Shown here in pieces: positions 37,731-54,479 of a stretch of 64,000 nt of DNA. Below the pieces are notes generated by a model that ran no database searches, had not been told where the DNA came from, and saw only the letters and a list, made by a program, of their open reading frames with translations. The stretch is from Brachybacterium vulturis (lineage in GTDB: Bacteria > Actinomycetota > Actinomycetes > Actinomycetales > Dermabacteraceae), in the NCBI RefSeq assembly GCF_002407185.1, contig NZ_CP023563.1, forward strand, positions 2,604,001 through 2,668,000, written 5' to 3'. Made by a program: the position numbers and the translations under genes. Position 1 is the stretch's first letter; each line of letters begins with the position of its first letter.

Positions 37731-38846
37731 ATGGCTCAGAACACCCACACCCAGGCACTCTCCGACGCCGGAGTCTCCATCTGGCTCGACGACCTCTCCC
37801 GCGAGCGGATGGACACGGGCAACCTGCAGGAGCTCATCGACACGCGCAACATCGTCGGTGTGACCACGAACCCCTCGATCTTCCAGGCCGCGATCTCCGG
37901 CCGCTCCGAGTACGACGAGGACATCGCCCGCCTCACCGGCGAGGGCAAGGACGTCGAGGAGATCGTCGAGGTGCTCACCACCGACGACGTGCGCCGCGCC
38001 GCCGACCTCTTCGCCGATCTCCACACCTCCACGCACGGCCTCGACGGCCGGGTGAGCATCGAGGTCGATCCGCGCCTGGCGCATGAGACCGAGAAGACCA
38101 TCGCGCAGGCGGAGCACCTCTTCGAGGTCGTGGGCCGCGAGAACATCTTCGTCAAGATCCCTGCCACCGAGGCGGGGCTCCCCGCGATCACCGCAACGAT
38201 CGCCGCGGGCGTCAGCGTGAACGTCACCCTGATCTTCTCCATCGAGCGCTATCTCGCCGTGATGGATGCCTACCTCTCCGGTCTCGAGCAGGCCGCGAAG
38301 GCGGGCAGGGACCTCACGAGGATCCACTCGGTCGGCTCGTTCTTCGTCTCCCGCGTGGACGCCGAGATCGACGGCCGGCTGGAGGCGCTGGACAGCGAGG
38401 ACGCCCTCGCACTGCGCGGCCAGGCGGGCCTGGCCAACGCCCAGGTCGCCTTCGGCAAGTACCTGGAGGTCTTCGCCTCCGAGCGGTTCGAGGCGCTCAA
38501 GGCCAAGGGCGCCAACGTGCAGCGCCCGCTCTGGGCGTCGACCGGGGTGAAGAACCCCGACTACCCCGACACCCTCTACGTCGACAACCTGGTCGCCGAT
38601 CCGAGCGTGAACACCATGCCGGAGAAGACCCTCGAGGCCGCTGCCGACCACTCCGAGCCCAAGGCCCCGCTGAACGCCGAGATCGCCACCGCGGCCGAGT
38701 CCGTCCTCGAGCGCCTCGACGAAGCCGGCGTCGACCTCGCCGACGTCTTCGCCGTGCTCGAGCGCGAGGGCGTCGAGAAGTTCGAGAAGGCCTGGAACGG
38801 GCTGCTCGAGACCGTCTCCGAGTCGGTCGAGTCCGTCCGCGCCTGA
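37731..38846 (+). CDS. tal: Transaldolase
   Basis: This 371-residue enzyme moves the dihydroxyacetone unit between sugar phosphates. The family signature [13 protein letters not shown] is near residue 42, [13 protein letters not shown] near 140, and the Schiff-base Lys lies in [17 protein letters not shown]. Length fits the long actinobacterial (TalB-like, ~370 aa) group. ATG with GGAAGGA upstream. Confidence 0.96.
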   Translation: MAQNTHTQALSDAGVSIWLDDLSRERMDTGNLQELIDTRNIVGVTTNPSIFQAAISGRSEYDEDIARLTGEGKDVEEIVEVLTTDDVRRAADLFADLHTSTHGLDGRVSIEVDPRLAHETEKTIAQAEHLFEVVGRENIFVKIPATEAGLPAITATIAAGVSVNVTLIFSIERYLAVMDAYLSGLEQAAKAGRDLTRIHSVGSFFVSRVDAEIDGRLEALDSEDALALRGQAGLANAQVAFGKYLEVFASERFEALKAKGANVQRPLWASTGVKNPDYPDTLYVDNLVADPSVNTMPEKTLEAAADHSEPKAPLNAEIATAAESVLERLDEAGVDLADVFAVLEREGVEKFEKAWNGLLETVSESVESVRA

Positions 38847-38854
38847 CCCCGCGA

Positions 38855-38890
38855 GGAGCACGGCCCGCCCACCGCGGCGGGCCGTGCTCC
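38855..38890 (+). terminator. Hairpin between tal and zwf
   Basis: A perfect 15-bp stem, GGAGCACGGCCCGCC against GGCGGGCCGTGCTCC, with a six-base loop, nine bases after the tal stop. It would end or attenuate transcription before zwf, which starts 27 bases later. Confidence 0.65.
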
Positions 38891-38917
38891 CGTGCTCCTG
38901 TCCGAGAAAGGACGATC

Positions 38918-40467
<1,550 letters not shown>

Positions 40468-40471
<4 letters not shown>

Positions 40472-42183
40472 TCACCACCCTGACCGACACCACCGCATCG
40501 ACGATCAACAAGCAGATGATCGAGATGCGGGAGACCTTCGGCGAGAACACCATCGGCCGGGTCCTGACCCTCATCATCATCGCCACCGGCGACGTCGAGA
40601 AGCCCCTGGAGGCGGCCGTCGCGGCCAGCCACGAGCATCCCGCGCGGGTGATCGTGGTCGATGCGGAGCCCGAGGCCGCCAGCTCCGGTCTCGATGCCGA
40701 GATCCGGGTGGGACGCGATGCCGGCGCCGCGGAGGTCGTGATCCTGCGTGCCCGCGGTGACGTGCTGTCATCGCTGGACACCCTGGTGATGGCGCTGCTG
40801 CTGCCCGATGCTCCGATCGTGACCTGGTGGCCGGAGAACGCGCCGTCCTCGCCCGTCCACGACGTGCTGGGCTCCATGTCCCAGCGCCGGATCACCGACG
40901 CGGCGGCCTGCGCCGATCCGCTGGGGACGCTGAAGCGACTGCGCCGCGGCTACGCCAGCGGAGACTCCGACCTGGCGTGGAGCCGACTGACCCGCTGGCG
41001 CGGACTCGTCGCCAGCGCCTACGAGGTCCCACCCGTCGCCGTTCCCCAGCAGATCCAGGTCAGCGGCACCGCCGACAACCCCTCGGTGACGCTGATGGCC
41101 GGCTGGCTCCAGCACGCGCTCGGCGTCGACGTCGAGGTGCTGCCCCCGCGCGAGGGGGCGCCGGACTGCGCGGGGGTGCACAGCGTGCGCCTGGTCCGCG
41201 AGGACGGCACCATCGAGCTCAGCCGGGTGGACGACGACTCGATCATCATGAAGCTCCCCGGGGACGACACCGGTCAGCACGTGACGATGCCGCGTCGCAC
41301 CCTGCCCGAGCTGGTCACGGAGGAGCTGCGCCGGCTGGATCCGGACGAGGTGTACGGCGAGGTCCTCGCCAGCACCTACAGCAGCATCGGTGACGCCGCG
41401 ACCTTCGCCACCGGGAAGCCCGCGCCGCAGGATGTGGTGGGGCCCGATGCCGACGCGGTCGCGGCGGCCGCCGCCTCGGCCACCGCCGCGCAGCTGGCCG
41501 CCGCGCTCGCGGAGCGCCCGCAGGCCCATCTCGTGCTCACGGGCGGGACGGTGGGCACCAGGACCGCGGCCGCACTGCCGGAGGCCCTGCTCGCAGCGGG
41601 CGTCGACTGCAGCCGGCTGCATCTGTGGTGGGGCGATGAGCGCTACGTGGACCCCGACTCCGCGGAGCGCAACGAGGTCGGTGTGCGCGAGTCGCTGCTC
41701 GCACCGCTCCAGTCGACGGCCGGACTGCCCGCCCGCCACGTCCACGTGATGCCCTCCCCCGCCGACGGCATGTCGCTGGACGACGCCGCCGCCTGGTACG
41801 GGCAGCAGCTCGACCAGATGGGCGGCGACGAGCCGTTCAGCACCCGGGGCCAGGCATTCTTCGACGTGCTGCTGCTCGGGGTGGGGCCCGATGGGCACAT
41901 CGCCTCGCTGTTCCCGCAGCACCCCGGTCAGCGCCGGGTCAGCACCAGCGCGGCCGGGGTGACCGACTCGCCCAAACCGCCGTCGGAGCGGATCTCGCTG
42001 ACCTGGCCGGTGCTGAACTCGGCCCGGCACGTGGCGCTGCTGGTCGCCGGGGCGGAGAAGGCCGGCGCCGTCCGCGACGCCCACGGGCAGATCGATCCGT
42101 GGCGGGTTCCGGCGTCGTCCGTGCGCGGCCTGGAGTCGACCACCTGGTATCTGGACGAGGCGGCGGCGCAGATCCCGAGCTGA
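40468..42183 (+). CDS. opcA-pgl: OpcA-6-phosphogluconolactonase fusion
   Basis: This 571-residue protein joins two usually separate products. Residues ~1-305 are OpcA, the Zwf assembly/activation factor (MIEMRETFGENTIGRVLTL, VTWWPENAPSSPVHDVLG, TLPELVTEELRRLDPDEVY). After a short Ala-rich linker, residues ~325-571 are 6-phosphogluconolactonase (LVLTGGTVGTRTAAAL, LHLWWGDERYVDPDS, LLLGVGPDGHIASLFP, closing WRVPAS). The reading frame is continuous with no stop or frameshift. The start is GTG inside the zwf stop. The fusion would tether lactonase to its upstream enzyme. Confidence 0.93.
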
Positions 42184-42200
42184 GCGCCTCCCTGCAGGAC

Positions 42201-42234
42201 GAAGGGCCGGTCACCTCACGGTGACCGGCCCTTC
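42201..42234. terminator. Bidirectional terminator between opcA-pgl and secG
   Basis: GAAGGGCCGGTCACC and GGTGACCGGCCCTTC make a perfect 15-bp stem with a TCAC loop. It lies between two convergent genes, 17 bases after the lactonase stop and 18 after the secG stop, and can serve both strands. Confidence 0.8.
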
Positions 42235-42252
42235 CTCAGGTATGAGATGGAG

Positions 42253-42501
42253 TCAGAGCAGCTTCTCCACGATGCCCAGACCCACAGCGCACAGGCCCCA
42301 CGACACGGCGACCCCGACGGTGAGCCGGTTGAGGTTGCGCTCGGCGACCCCTGACGCGCTCGCGGACGAGGAGACGCCACCACCGAACATGTCGGACAGA
42401 CCACCGCCGCGCCCCTTGTGCAGCAGGACGAACATGATGGTGAGCAGGCCGAGGACGGCCAGCAGGATCTGAAGGACGAGCTTCAGCAGAGACAGATCCA
42501 C
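42253..42501 (-). CDS. secG: Preprotein translocase subunit SecG
   Basis: This 82-residue membrane protein is the accessory subunit of SecYEG. It has two helices (LKLVLQILLAVLGLLTIMFVL in part; VGVAVSWGLCAVGLGIV) and the hallmark LLHKGRGGGLSDMFGGG between them. Start GTG at 42501 has GGAAGG eleven bases upstream; a GTG four codons earlier overlaps that site. TATGCT at 42546-42541 could be its -10. Position after tpiA is conserved. Confidence 0.93.
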   Translation of the reverse strand: MDLSLLKLVLQILLAVLGLLTIMFVLLHKGRGGGLSDMFGGGVSSSASASGVAERNLNRLTVGVAVSWGLCAVGLGIVEKLL

Positions 42502-42551
42502 GTGGACGAGCACCTTCCGATGGGACGGGCGGACCGATCCAGCATACGCCA

Positions 42552-42580
42552 CGGGCCGGGTCCGCTCAGGACCCGGCCCG
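42552..42580 (-). terminator. Hairpin between tpiA and secG
   Basis: CGGGCCGGGTCC and GGACCCGGCCCG make a 12-bp perfect stem with loop GCTCA, about 40 bases after the tpiA stop. It would separate secG from the glycolytic genes. Confidence 0.65.
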
Positions 42581-42621
42581 CGTGGGACGGCTTACTCTCG
42601 GGCCGCGTCAGCCCGCTGCGG

Positions 42622-43394
42622 TCACCCCTGGTACCCGGCGATCTTGGCGAACTCCTCGGCCTTCAGCGAGGCGCCGCCCACGAGTGCGCCGTCGACGTCG
42701 GCCTTGCCCATCAGCTCGACCACGTTGGAGGACTTCACGCTGCCGCCGTACAGGACGCGCACCGCATCGGCGACGACGTCGCCGTACTGCTCACGCAGCG
42801 CCTCGCGGAGGGCGTGGCAGACCTCCTGCGCATCGTCCGCGCCGGCGACCTCGCCGGTGCCGATCGCCCAGACCGGCTCGTAGGCGATGACGATCTTTTC
42901 CGCCTGCTCGGCGGTCAGACCCTCGATGCCGCCGGTGAGCTGCGCGAGGGTGTACGGGACGTGGTTGCCGGCCTTGCGCTCCTCGAGCGGCTCGCCGACG
43001 CACAGGATCGGGGTCAGGCCCGCGGCGAAGGCGGCCTTCACCTTGGCGCCTGTGACCTGCTCGTCCTCGCCGTGGTACTGGCGGCGCTCGGAGTGGCCCA
43101 CGGCGACATAGGTCGCGCCCAGCGCCTTCAGCATCGCCCCGGAGACCTCACCGGTGAAGGCGCCGGACTCGTGCGCGGAGATGTCCTGCGCGCCGTAGGC
43201 GATCGGCAGCTTGCCGGCGTCGACGGCCACCTGGACGGTGCGGATGTCCACGAAGGGCGGCAGCACGACGGTCTCGACCTTGTCGGTGTCGAAGCCCTTG
43301 AGCTGGTCGCCGAGCTCCTCGACGAGGGCGAGGCCCTGCTTCCAGTCGAGGTTCATCTTCCAGTTGCCCGCCATCAGCGGGGTGCGGGGGGTGG

Positions 43395-43398
<4 letters not shown>
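42622..43398 (-). CDS. tpiA: Triosephosphate isomerase
   Basis: This 258-residue TIM barrel interconverts dihydroxyacetone phosphate and glyceraldehyde 3-phosphate. Catalytic Lys is in MAGNWKMN, His in [10 protein letters not shown] and Glu in [13 protein letters not shown]; the phosphate-gripping [11 protein letters not shown] is present. ATG overlaps the pgk stop by four bases. Confidence 0.97.
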
Positions 43399-44597
<1,199 letters not shown>

Positions 44598-44660
44598 TGT
44601 GGTGCTCCTTCAGGATCGTGCCGTCGTGCCGCGCGGCGGCCCGACGGCTCTGGGGACGAG

Positions 44661-44708
44661 CGGAGCCCGCCGGGCACCGACCTCTCGGGCGGCGGCCGGC
44701 GGGCTCCG
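44661..44708 (-). terminator. Hairpin between gap and pgk
   Basis: CGGAGCCCGCCGG (44661-44673) and CCGGCGGGCTCCG (44696-44708) pair perfectly over 13 bases with a 22-base loop, 34 bases after the gap stop. It would uncouple gap from pgk-tpiA expression, at least in part. Confidence 0.6.
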
Positions 44709-44742
44709 GAACTGTCCTGGTCGTCCTACGACGACGCCGGGA

Positions 44743-45756
<1,014 letters not shown>

Positions 45757-45858
45757 CTAGATTCACAGCCCAGCTGCGAAATTCCGGTACTGATATGGCG
45801 CGCACGCCCTCGTACGCTCGGACGGCGCCGGACTCACCCGACGGCCTCCACGATCCTA

Positions 45859-46857
45859 TCAATGACCGGGGTCCGGTGACGGCGGGAGCCGCTCCTCGTC
45901 CACCCCTTGGTCGGTCCCCGGCACGCCGAGCTCCTCCGCGCGCTTGTCCGCGGTCGCCAGCAGGCGCCGGATCCGGCCCGCCACGGCGTCCTTCGTCAGC
46001 GGCGGGTCCGCCAGGCGTCCGAGCTCCTCCAGACTCGACTGGCGGTGCTCCAGGCGGAGGGTGCCCGCGGCCTGGAGATGCTCGGGCACCTCGTCGCCGA
46101 GGATCTCCAGCGCGCGCTGGACCCGCTGTCCCGCGGCCACCGCCGCCCGGGCGGAGCGTCGCAGGTTCGCGTCGTCGAAGTTGGCCAGCCGGTGGGCGGT
46201 GGCCTTCACCTCGCGCCGGGTGCGTCGCTCCTCCCAGATCTTCACGGTCTCCGGGGCCCCCATGCGCGCCAGCAGCATCGAGATCGCGTCGCCGTCGCGC
46301 AGCACCACCCGGTCCGTCCCGCGGGCCTCGCGGGCCTTCGAGGCGACGCCCAGGCGGCGGGCGGCCCCCACCATCGCCAGCGCCACCTCGGGTCCCGGGC
46401 AGGACAGCTCCAGCGCCGAGGAGCGGCCGGGCTCGGTGAGCGTGCCGCGGGCGAGGAAGGCGCCGCGCCAGGCGGCCTCCGCGTCGACCGAGGCACCGCC
46501 GACCACGAACGGCGGCATCCCGCGCACCGGGCGGCCGCGCGCGTCCAGCAGACCGGTCTGCCGCGCGAGCATCCCGCCCTCCCGCTCGACCCGGACGATG
46601 TAGCGCGTGGTGCGCCGGATCCCGGACGGGGCGAGGACGGCCAGATCGGCGCGGTGCCCGTACATGTCGGCGATGATCCCGTGCAGACGGCGCGCGACCG
46701 CCGCGGAGTCCAGTTCCGCCTCGACCACCACCCGCCCTGCCACCAGGTGCAGTCCGCCGGCGAAGCGGAGCATCGCCGCCGCCTCGGCCTTGCGGGCGGA
46801 GGGGCGGCTCACCTCGAGATGGCTCAGCTCCTCCTTCGCCTCACCCGTCAGAGCCAT
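45859..46857 (-). CDS. whiA: DNA-binding regulator WhiA
   Basis: This 332-residue protein combines a LAGLIDADG-like N-terminal domain with a C-terminal helix-turn-helix ([25 protein letters not shown]). It controls sporulation in Streptomyces and division-related genes in other Gram-positives. The start [14 protein letters not shown] is conserved and overlaps yvcK by 17 bases, so the ribosome site is inside yvcK. Conserved order rapZ-yvcK-whiA. Confidence 0.95.
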   Translation of the reverse strand: MALTGEAKEELSHLEVSRPSARKAEAAAMLRFAGGLHLVAGRVVVEAELDSAAVARRLHGIIADMYGHRADLAVLAPSGIRRTTRYIVRVEREGGMLARQTGLLDARGRPVRGMPPFVVGGASVDAEAAWRGAFLARGTLTEPGRSSALELSCPGPEVALAMVGAARRLGVASKAREARGTDRVVLRDGDAISMLLARMGAPETVKIWEERRTRREVKATAHRLANFDDANLRRSARAAVAAGQRVQRALEILGDEVPEHLQAAGTLRLEHRQSSLEELGRLADPPLTKDAVAGRIRRLLATADKRAEELGVPGTDQGVDEERLPPSPDPGH

Positions 46858-47968
46858 GCGTGTCCTCCTCGGTCCTCGTCGTCGCGGGAGCCGCCGCGGC
46901 CCCCGCTGCCCCGAGCGCGGTCCCCTCGTGCTCGGGTTCGACGTCGCCGTAGGCATCGTCGAAGAGATCACGGTACGCGGCGGCGAGGCGCACCGGGTCG
47001 TGATGGGGCGTGCCGTCCCCCACGCTCACCTGGCGCAGGAGCGTCCTGATGCCGCGGGAGCGGGCATCCTCCGCGAGGTCCAGGGCGTCCTCGAGCGTGG
47101 TGGGGTCCGCCAGCAGCGCGTCGAAACGGCATCCCTGCGAGGCGTTGACCAGCACTTCGAGCATGTCCTGGCTGGTCATCCCCTCCGCCTCCTGCGCCCC
47201 CACCGAGAGGTTCGTGGTGATGCAGACCCGTGCCGGGCTGGTGCGGATCGCCTCGGCGATCTCCGGGATCATCAGGTGCGGGAGCACGGAGGTGTACCAG
47301 GAGCCGGGGCCGACGATGATCCAGTCGGCCCGGCCCAGGGCGTCGATGACGTCCTGCGGCACCCGCGGACGCTCGGGGATCAGGCGCACGTCCTCGACGC
47401 GGCCCTCGGCGGTGGCCACCTGCCACTGCCCGGAGACCGTGCGCAGCTCGCCATCGGCCCCGCGCACGTGGGCCTCGATGTCCAGGGGCTCCAGCGCCAT
47501 CGGCAGCACGCGGCCGCGCGCGCCGAGCAGCTCGGCCATCTGGTCCAGGCCCTCGATGGGATCCTCGAGGATCTGCCAGAGCGCGACGATCAGCAGATTG
47601 CCCAGCGCGTGCCCGTCCAGCTCGCCGTCGGTGGCGAAGCGGTGCTGGATGACGTCACCCCAGATCGAGCCCCAGTCGGAGTCCTCGCACAGCGCGGCGA
47701 GCGCCATCCGCAGGTCGCCGGGCGGCAGCACCGGCATCTCGGTGCGGATCCGGCCGGAGGAGCCGCCGTTGTCCGCGACCGTGACCACGGCGGTGATGTC
47801 ATCGGCCAGCAGCCGCAGCGCGCGCAGGTTCGCGGCGAGGCCGTGCCCGCCGCCGAGCGCGACCACGCGCAGCGGTCGCTGGGGGTCGCCGCGGCGGCCG
47901 CGGCGGGCGCTGGCGGAGCGGTCCGCGCTGCGCAGGCGGAAGCCGCCGGAACGGGGCGCGATGCTCAT
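46841..47968 (-). CDS. yvcK: YvcK/CofD-like gluconeogenesis factor
   Basis: This 375-residue protein belongs to the CofD-like YvcK family that binds UDP-sugars and affects cell wall and carbon control. Signature [18 protein letters not shown] (~residue 35), [14 protein letters not shown] and [19 protein letters not shown] are visible. The C-terminus is an Ala-rich tail overlapping whiA. Enzymatic activity is not established for the family. Confidence 0.94.
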   Translation of the reverse strand: MSIAPRSGGFRLRSADRSASARRGRRGDPQRPLRVVALGGGHGLAANLRALRLLADDITAVVTVADNGGSSGRIRTEMPVLPPGDLRMALAALCEDSDWGSIWGDVIQHRFATDGELDGHALGNLLIVALWQILEDPIEGLDQMAELLGARGRVLPMALEPLDIEAHVRGADGELRTVSGQWQVATAEGRVEDVRLIPERPRVPQDVIDALGRADWIIVGPGSWYTSVLPHLMIPEIAEAIRTSPARVCITTNLSVGAQEAEGMTSQDMLEVLVNASQGCRFDALLADPTTLEDALDLAEDARSRGIRTLLRQVSVGDGTPHHDPVRLAAAYRDLFDDAYGDVEPEHEGTALGAAGAAAAPATTRTEEDTHGSDG

Positions 47969-48861
47969 TCTCGCCCCAGATCGCGGTGACGGATCCGGAC
48001 GGCGTGCCCGGCCCTGCGCAGCTCGTCGCCGATCTTCTCGGAGACCGCGACGCTGCGGTGCTTGCCACCGGTGCAGCCCACCGCAAGCGTGGTGAAGTGC
48101 TTGTTCTCGGTGCTGTAGCCGCGCAGCACGGGCGTGATCATCTCGAGATAGCGGCTCACGAACTCGCCCGCATTCGCGTCCCCCAGCACGAAGTCGGCGA
48201 CCTCGGGATCCGTGCCGCGCTTCGGTCTCAGCTCGGGCACCCAGTAGGGGTTGGGGATGAAGCGGACGTCGCTGACGTGGTCGGCCTCCAGCGGGATCCC
48301 GTACTTGAACCCGAAGGACAGCATGGTCACCGTCAGCTGCTGCTCCTCGCTGGTGCCGAAGACGGTGCGCATCTTCATGGTCAGCTGGTGCACGTTCAGC
48401 GGGGAGGTGTCCACCACCAGATCCGCCATCCGGCGGTACGGGGCCAGCATCTCCCGCTCCCGGCGGATGCCCTCCAGCACGCCCTCCTCCCCCTGCAGCG
48501 GGTGGGGGCGCCGCACCGAGTCGAAGCGCCGCACCAGGGTCGACTCATCGGCGGTGAGGAAGAGCAGCCGCAGCCGCAGATCGGCCTTGCGCAGTTCGGC
48601 CACCACGTCGGCGAGCTCGTTGAAGAACGGACCGGAGCGGGGGTCGACCACCACCGCGAAGCGGTTCTCCCGGCCCACGGCGGTGGCGCGGAGGTCGTAC
48701 AGCGTGCCGATCAGCTGCGGGGCGATGTTGTAGACGACGTACCAGCCCATGTCCTCCAGGGCGTGGGCGGCCGTCTCGCGCCCGGCCCCGGCGAGGCCGG
48801 TGATGATGACGACGTCGCCACGGGTGTCGGTGCACGGGCCGGGGGTTCGGTCCTCGGTCAC
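47965..48861 (-). CDS. rapZ: RNase adapter RapZ
   Basis: This 298-residue P-loop protein (ITGLAGAGRETAAHALEDMG near residue 20; the Walker Lys is Arg, as is common in actinobacteria) belongs to the RapZ/YvcJ nucleotide-binding family, which senses amino-sugar status in E. coli. C-terminal CTGGKHRSVAVSEKI is the hallmark (residues ~270-285). Start ATG, 40 bp after uvrC. It overlaps yvcK by four bases. Confidence 0.95.
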   Translation of the reverse strand: MTEDRTPGPCTDTRGDVVIITGLAGAGRETAAHALEDMGWYVVYNIAPQLIGTLYDLRATAVGRENRFAVVVDPRSGPFFNELADVVAELRKADLRLRLLFLTADESTLVRRFDSVRRPHPLQGEEGVLEGIRREREMLAPYRRMADLVVDTSPLNVHQLTMKMRTVFGTSEEQQLTVTMLSFGFKYGIPLEADHVSDVRFIPNPYWVPELRPKRGTDPEVADFVLGDANAGEFVSRYLEMITPVLRGYSTENKHFTTLAVGCTGGKHRSVAVSEKIGDELRRAGHAVRIRHRDLGRE

Positions 48862-48901
48862 GGGCGCTCCTTCCAGGACAGGGGCAGCAGGCCAGGGATG
48901 G

Positions 48902-50857
48902 TCAGCGGTCGATGATCTCGCCGGTCGCCGTGTCCACGGCGACGCCGAGCGCCGCGTCCTCGATGACGGTGCCCGCTTCCGCGTTCTCGTCCGACGCCGC
49001 TGCGCTCCCCTGGTCGGATCGTAGCGCGAGCGCGATCTGCGCCGCCAACGCGGGCCCGATCCCGTCGACCTCGGCCAGCTGCTCCTCGCTCGCCTCCCGG
49101 ATCGCGGAGACGGTCACGAAGCGGTCCAGCAGGGCGCGTCGACGGGCGGGCCCCAGCCCGGGGATGCCGTCCAGGGCGCTGGCCTGCATGGCACGGCCCC
49201 GTTTGGAGCGGTGGTAGGCGATCGCGAAGCGGTGGGCCTCGTCCCGCAGCCGCTGCACCAGGAACAGCGCCTCGCTGGTGCGCGGCAGGATCACCGGGTG
49301 CTCGTCGCCGGGCAGCCAGATCTCCTCGAGGCGCTTGGCGATCCCGGCCAGGGCGATGTCGGTGATGCCGAGGTCGTCCATGGCGCGCTGGGCGGCGGCG
49401 ACCTGGGGCGGGCCGCCGTCGACCAGGAGCAGGGAGGGCGGGTAGGCGAAGCGCCGCTTGTCCTCGTCGGACTTCTCCGGCGGATCCAGATGATGCTTCA
49501 GGCGGCGGCTGATGACGTCGTACATCGAGGCGGTGTCGTCGCGGGCGGCCTCCCCGCTGACGGAGTAGCGGCGGTACTCGCTCTTCTTGGGCAGGCCGTC
49601 CTCGAACACCACCTGCGACCCCACGACGTTGGTGCCCGAGGAATGGGAGATGTCGAAGCACTCGATGCGCAGCGGCGGCTCGGCGAGGTCGAGCGCCTCC
49701 CCCAGGTCCTCGAGCGCCTTGGTGCGGGCGGTGAGGTCGCCGGTGCGCTTCAGGCGATGCAGGCGCAGCGCCTCGGTCGCGTTCTCCCCGACGGTGAGCA
49801 GCAGATCCTTCTTCTCGCCGCGCTGCGGGACCCGCAGGTCCACTCGCGCCCCCATCAGCTCCTGGACCTGCGCCCGGTTCGTCGGCAGCACCGGGACCAG
49901 CACCTCCTTGGGGGCGATGCCGTCGGAGTACAGGGTGGTCAGCGCGCGCTCGATGAGGTCGGGGGCGGCGGAGTCGTCGAGGATCTCGGCGGTCCATCCC
50001 CGCTGGCCGCGGATCCGGCCCCCGCGCACGTGGAAGACCTGCACGGAGGCCTCGAGCTCGTCCTGGGCGAAGCCGATGAGATCGGCGTCAGTGGCGTCCG
50101 AGAGCACGACGGAGTTCTTCTCCATCACCTTCTCCAGCGCGCGCAGGTCATCGCGCAGGCTCGCGGCGGTCTCGAAGTCCATCGCGGCGGCCGCGGCCTT
50201 CATCTGCCGTTCGATGCGGCGGATGTAGGTCGAGGTGTTGCCGGCCATGAAATCGGCGAACTGCTCGGCCAGCTTCCGGTGCTCGTCCTCGGAGATGTCC
50301 CCCACGCAGGGGGCGGCGCACTTGCCGATGAAGCCCAGCAGGCAGGGCCGCCCGGAACGCTCGGCGCGGCGGTACACCCCGGCGGTGCAGGAGCGGATCG
50401 GGAACACCCGCAGCATCAGGTCGAGGGTCTCTCGGATCGCGCCCACCTGCGGGTAGGGCCCGAAGATGCGGTCCCCCTTGGCGCGGGGCCGGCGGGTGAT
50501 GTGCACCCGCGGCACCGTCTCCCCCATCGTGATCACCAGGTACGGGTAGGACTTGTCGTCGCGGAACTTGACGTTGAACCGCGGATCGAACTCCTTGATC
50601 CAGGTGTACTCCAGGGTGAGCGCCTCGACCTCCGTGCCCACCACGGTCCACTCGATGCTCGCGGCGGTGGTCACCATCCGCCGGGTCCGCTCGTGCAGGA
50701 CGGCGAGATCCTGGAAGTAGTTCACCAGGCGCTGGCGGAGGTTCTTCGCCTTGCCCACGTAGATGACGCGGCCGTGCTCGTCCCGGAACCTGTACACCCC
50801 CGGGCGGGTGGGGATGGTGCCGGTGGCGGGGCGGTAGGTCGCGGGATCGGCCATCAT
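48902..50857 (-). CDS. uvrC: Excinuclease ABC subunit C
   Basis: This 651-residue nuclease makes both incisions in nucleotide excision repair. An N-terminal GIY-YIG domain ([20 protein letters not shown]), a UvrB-binding UVR motif ([21 protein letters not shown]), the RNase H-like C-terminal nuclease ([19 protein letters not shown] with catalytic Asp) and a final HhH region ([16 protein letters not shown]). Starts four bases after uvrA, in one operon under the uvrA SOS promoter. Confidence 0.97.
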   Translation of the reverse strand: MMADPATYRPATGTIPTRPGVYRFRDEHGRVIYVGKAKNLRQRLVNYFQDLAVLHERTRRMVTTAASIEWTVVGTEVEALTLEYTWIKEFDPRFNVKFRDDKSYPYLVITMGETVPRVHITRRPRAKGDRIFGPYPQVGAIRETLDLMLRVFPIRSCTAGVYRRAERSGRPCLLGFIGKCAAPCVGDISEDEHRKLAEQFADFMAGNTSTYIRRIERQMKAAAAAMDFETAASLRDDLRALEKVMEKNSVVLSDATDADLIGFAQDELEASVQVFHVRGGRIRGQRGWTAEILDDSAAPDLIERALTTLYSDGIAPKEVLVPVLPTNRAQVQELMGARVDLRVPQRGEKKDLLLTVGENATEALRLHRLKRTGDLTARTKALEDLGEALDLAEPPLRIECFDISHSSGTNVVGSQVVFEDGLPKKSEYRRYSVSGEAARDDTASMYDVISRRLKHHLDPPEKSDEDKRRFAYPPSLLLVDGGPPQVAAAQRAMDDLGITDIALAGIAKRLEEIWLPGDEHPVILPRTSEALFLVQRLRDEAHRFAIAYHRSKRGRAMQASALDGIPGLGPARRRALLDRFVTVSAIREASEEQLAEVDGIGPALAAQIALALRSDQGSAAASDENAEAGTVIEDAALGVAVDTATGEIIDR

Positions 50858-50861
50858 CCGG

Positions 50862-53729
<2,868 letters not shown>

Positions 53730-53759
53730 CGGGCCATCCTAGAGGCGGAACCCGCCCTT

Positions 53760-53773
53760 CGAACAGTTGTTCG
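53760..53773. promoter_or_regulatory. LexA (SOS) box shared by uvrA and the MBL-polymerase genes
   Basis: CGAACAGTTGTTCG has the Gram-positive/actinobacterial SOS core GAAC-N4-GTTC. It overlaps the -35 positions of two predicted divergent promoters: minus strand GTTCGA...TAGGAT for uvrA and plus strand TTGTTC (53767-53772), 17 bases, CATACT (53790-53795), six bases, ATG for the hydrolase gene. Confidence 0.75.
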
Positions 53774-53801
53774 GAGGAGAGGTGGGCGACATACTGGGTC
53801 C

Positions 53802-54479
53802 ATGAGCGATCACGAGTACACCGGACATGTCGAGCCCGGCGACGAGCCGATGGTGCGGGACCTGCGCCACGTGCAGATCCGCAAGCTCTCCGTGGGGCCG
53901 ATGAACAACAACGCCTACCTGCTGACCTGCCGGTCGAGCCGAGCGCAGCTGCTGATCGACGCCGCCGCGGACACCGACGCGCTGCGCCGCATGGTCGCCG
54001 CGGGCGGGGAGCACAACGGACTCGATCTCATCGTCACCACGCACAGCCATCACGACCACGTGGGCGCGCTCGCGGAGATGATCGCGGCCACCGGCGCCCG
54101 CACCGCCGCCGGCGAGGCCGACGCCAAGGAGATCACGGAGCGGATCGACGTGCCCCTGGCGCATGGCGATGTGCTCGGGTTCGGCGAGCAGCAGGTCGAG
54201 ATCATCCATCTGCGCGGCCACACCCCCGGCTCGATCGCGGTGCTGCTGCGAGCCGGGAACGAGGGCGACCACCTCTTCACCGGCGACTCCCTGTTCCCGG
54301 GCGGGGTGGGCAACACGAACCGGGATCCCCAGCGCTTCACGCAGCTGATCGACGACGTCGAGCAGCGGCTCTTCGACCGGCTCGGGGACGAGACCTGGGT
54401 GTACCCCGGGCACGGTGACGACACCACCCTCGGCGCCGAGCGCGCCTCGCTGCCGGCCTGGCGCGAGCGGGGCTGGTGA
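53802..54479 (+). CDS. MBL-fold metallo-hydrolase
   Basis: This 225-residue protein has the metallo-beta-lactamase-fold metal motif THSHHDHVGAL, a second His in LRGHTPGSIAVLL, Asp in FTGDSLFPGG and final His in YPGHGDDT, the glyoxalase-II-like pattern. It likely hydrolyses a thioester or similar small ester; substrate unknown. CATACT six bases before the ATG suggests a leaderless start. Its stop overlaps the GTG of the polymerase gene, so the two are coupled. Confidence 0.88.
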   Translation: MSDHEYTGHVEPGDEPMVRDLRHVQIRKLSVGPMNNNAYLLTCRSSRAQLLIDAAADTDALRRMVAAGGEHNGLDLIVTTHSHHDHVGALAEMIAATGARTAAGEADAKEITERIDVPLAHGDVLGFGEQQVEIIHLRGHTPGSIAVLLRAGNEGDHLFTGDSLFPGGVGNTNRDPQRFTQLIDDVEQRLFDRLGDETWVYPGHGDDTTLGAERASLPAWRERGW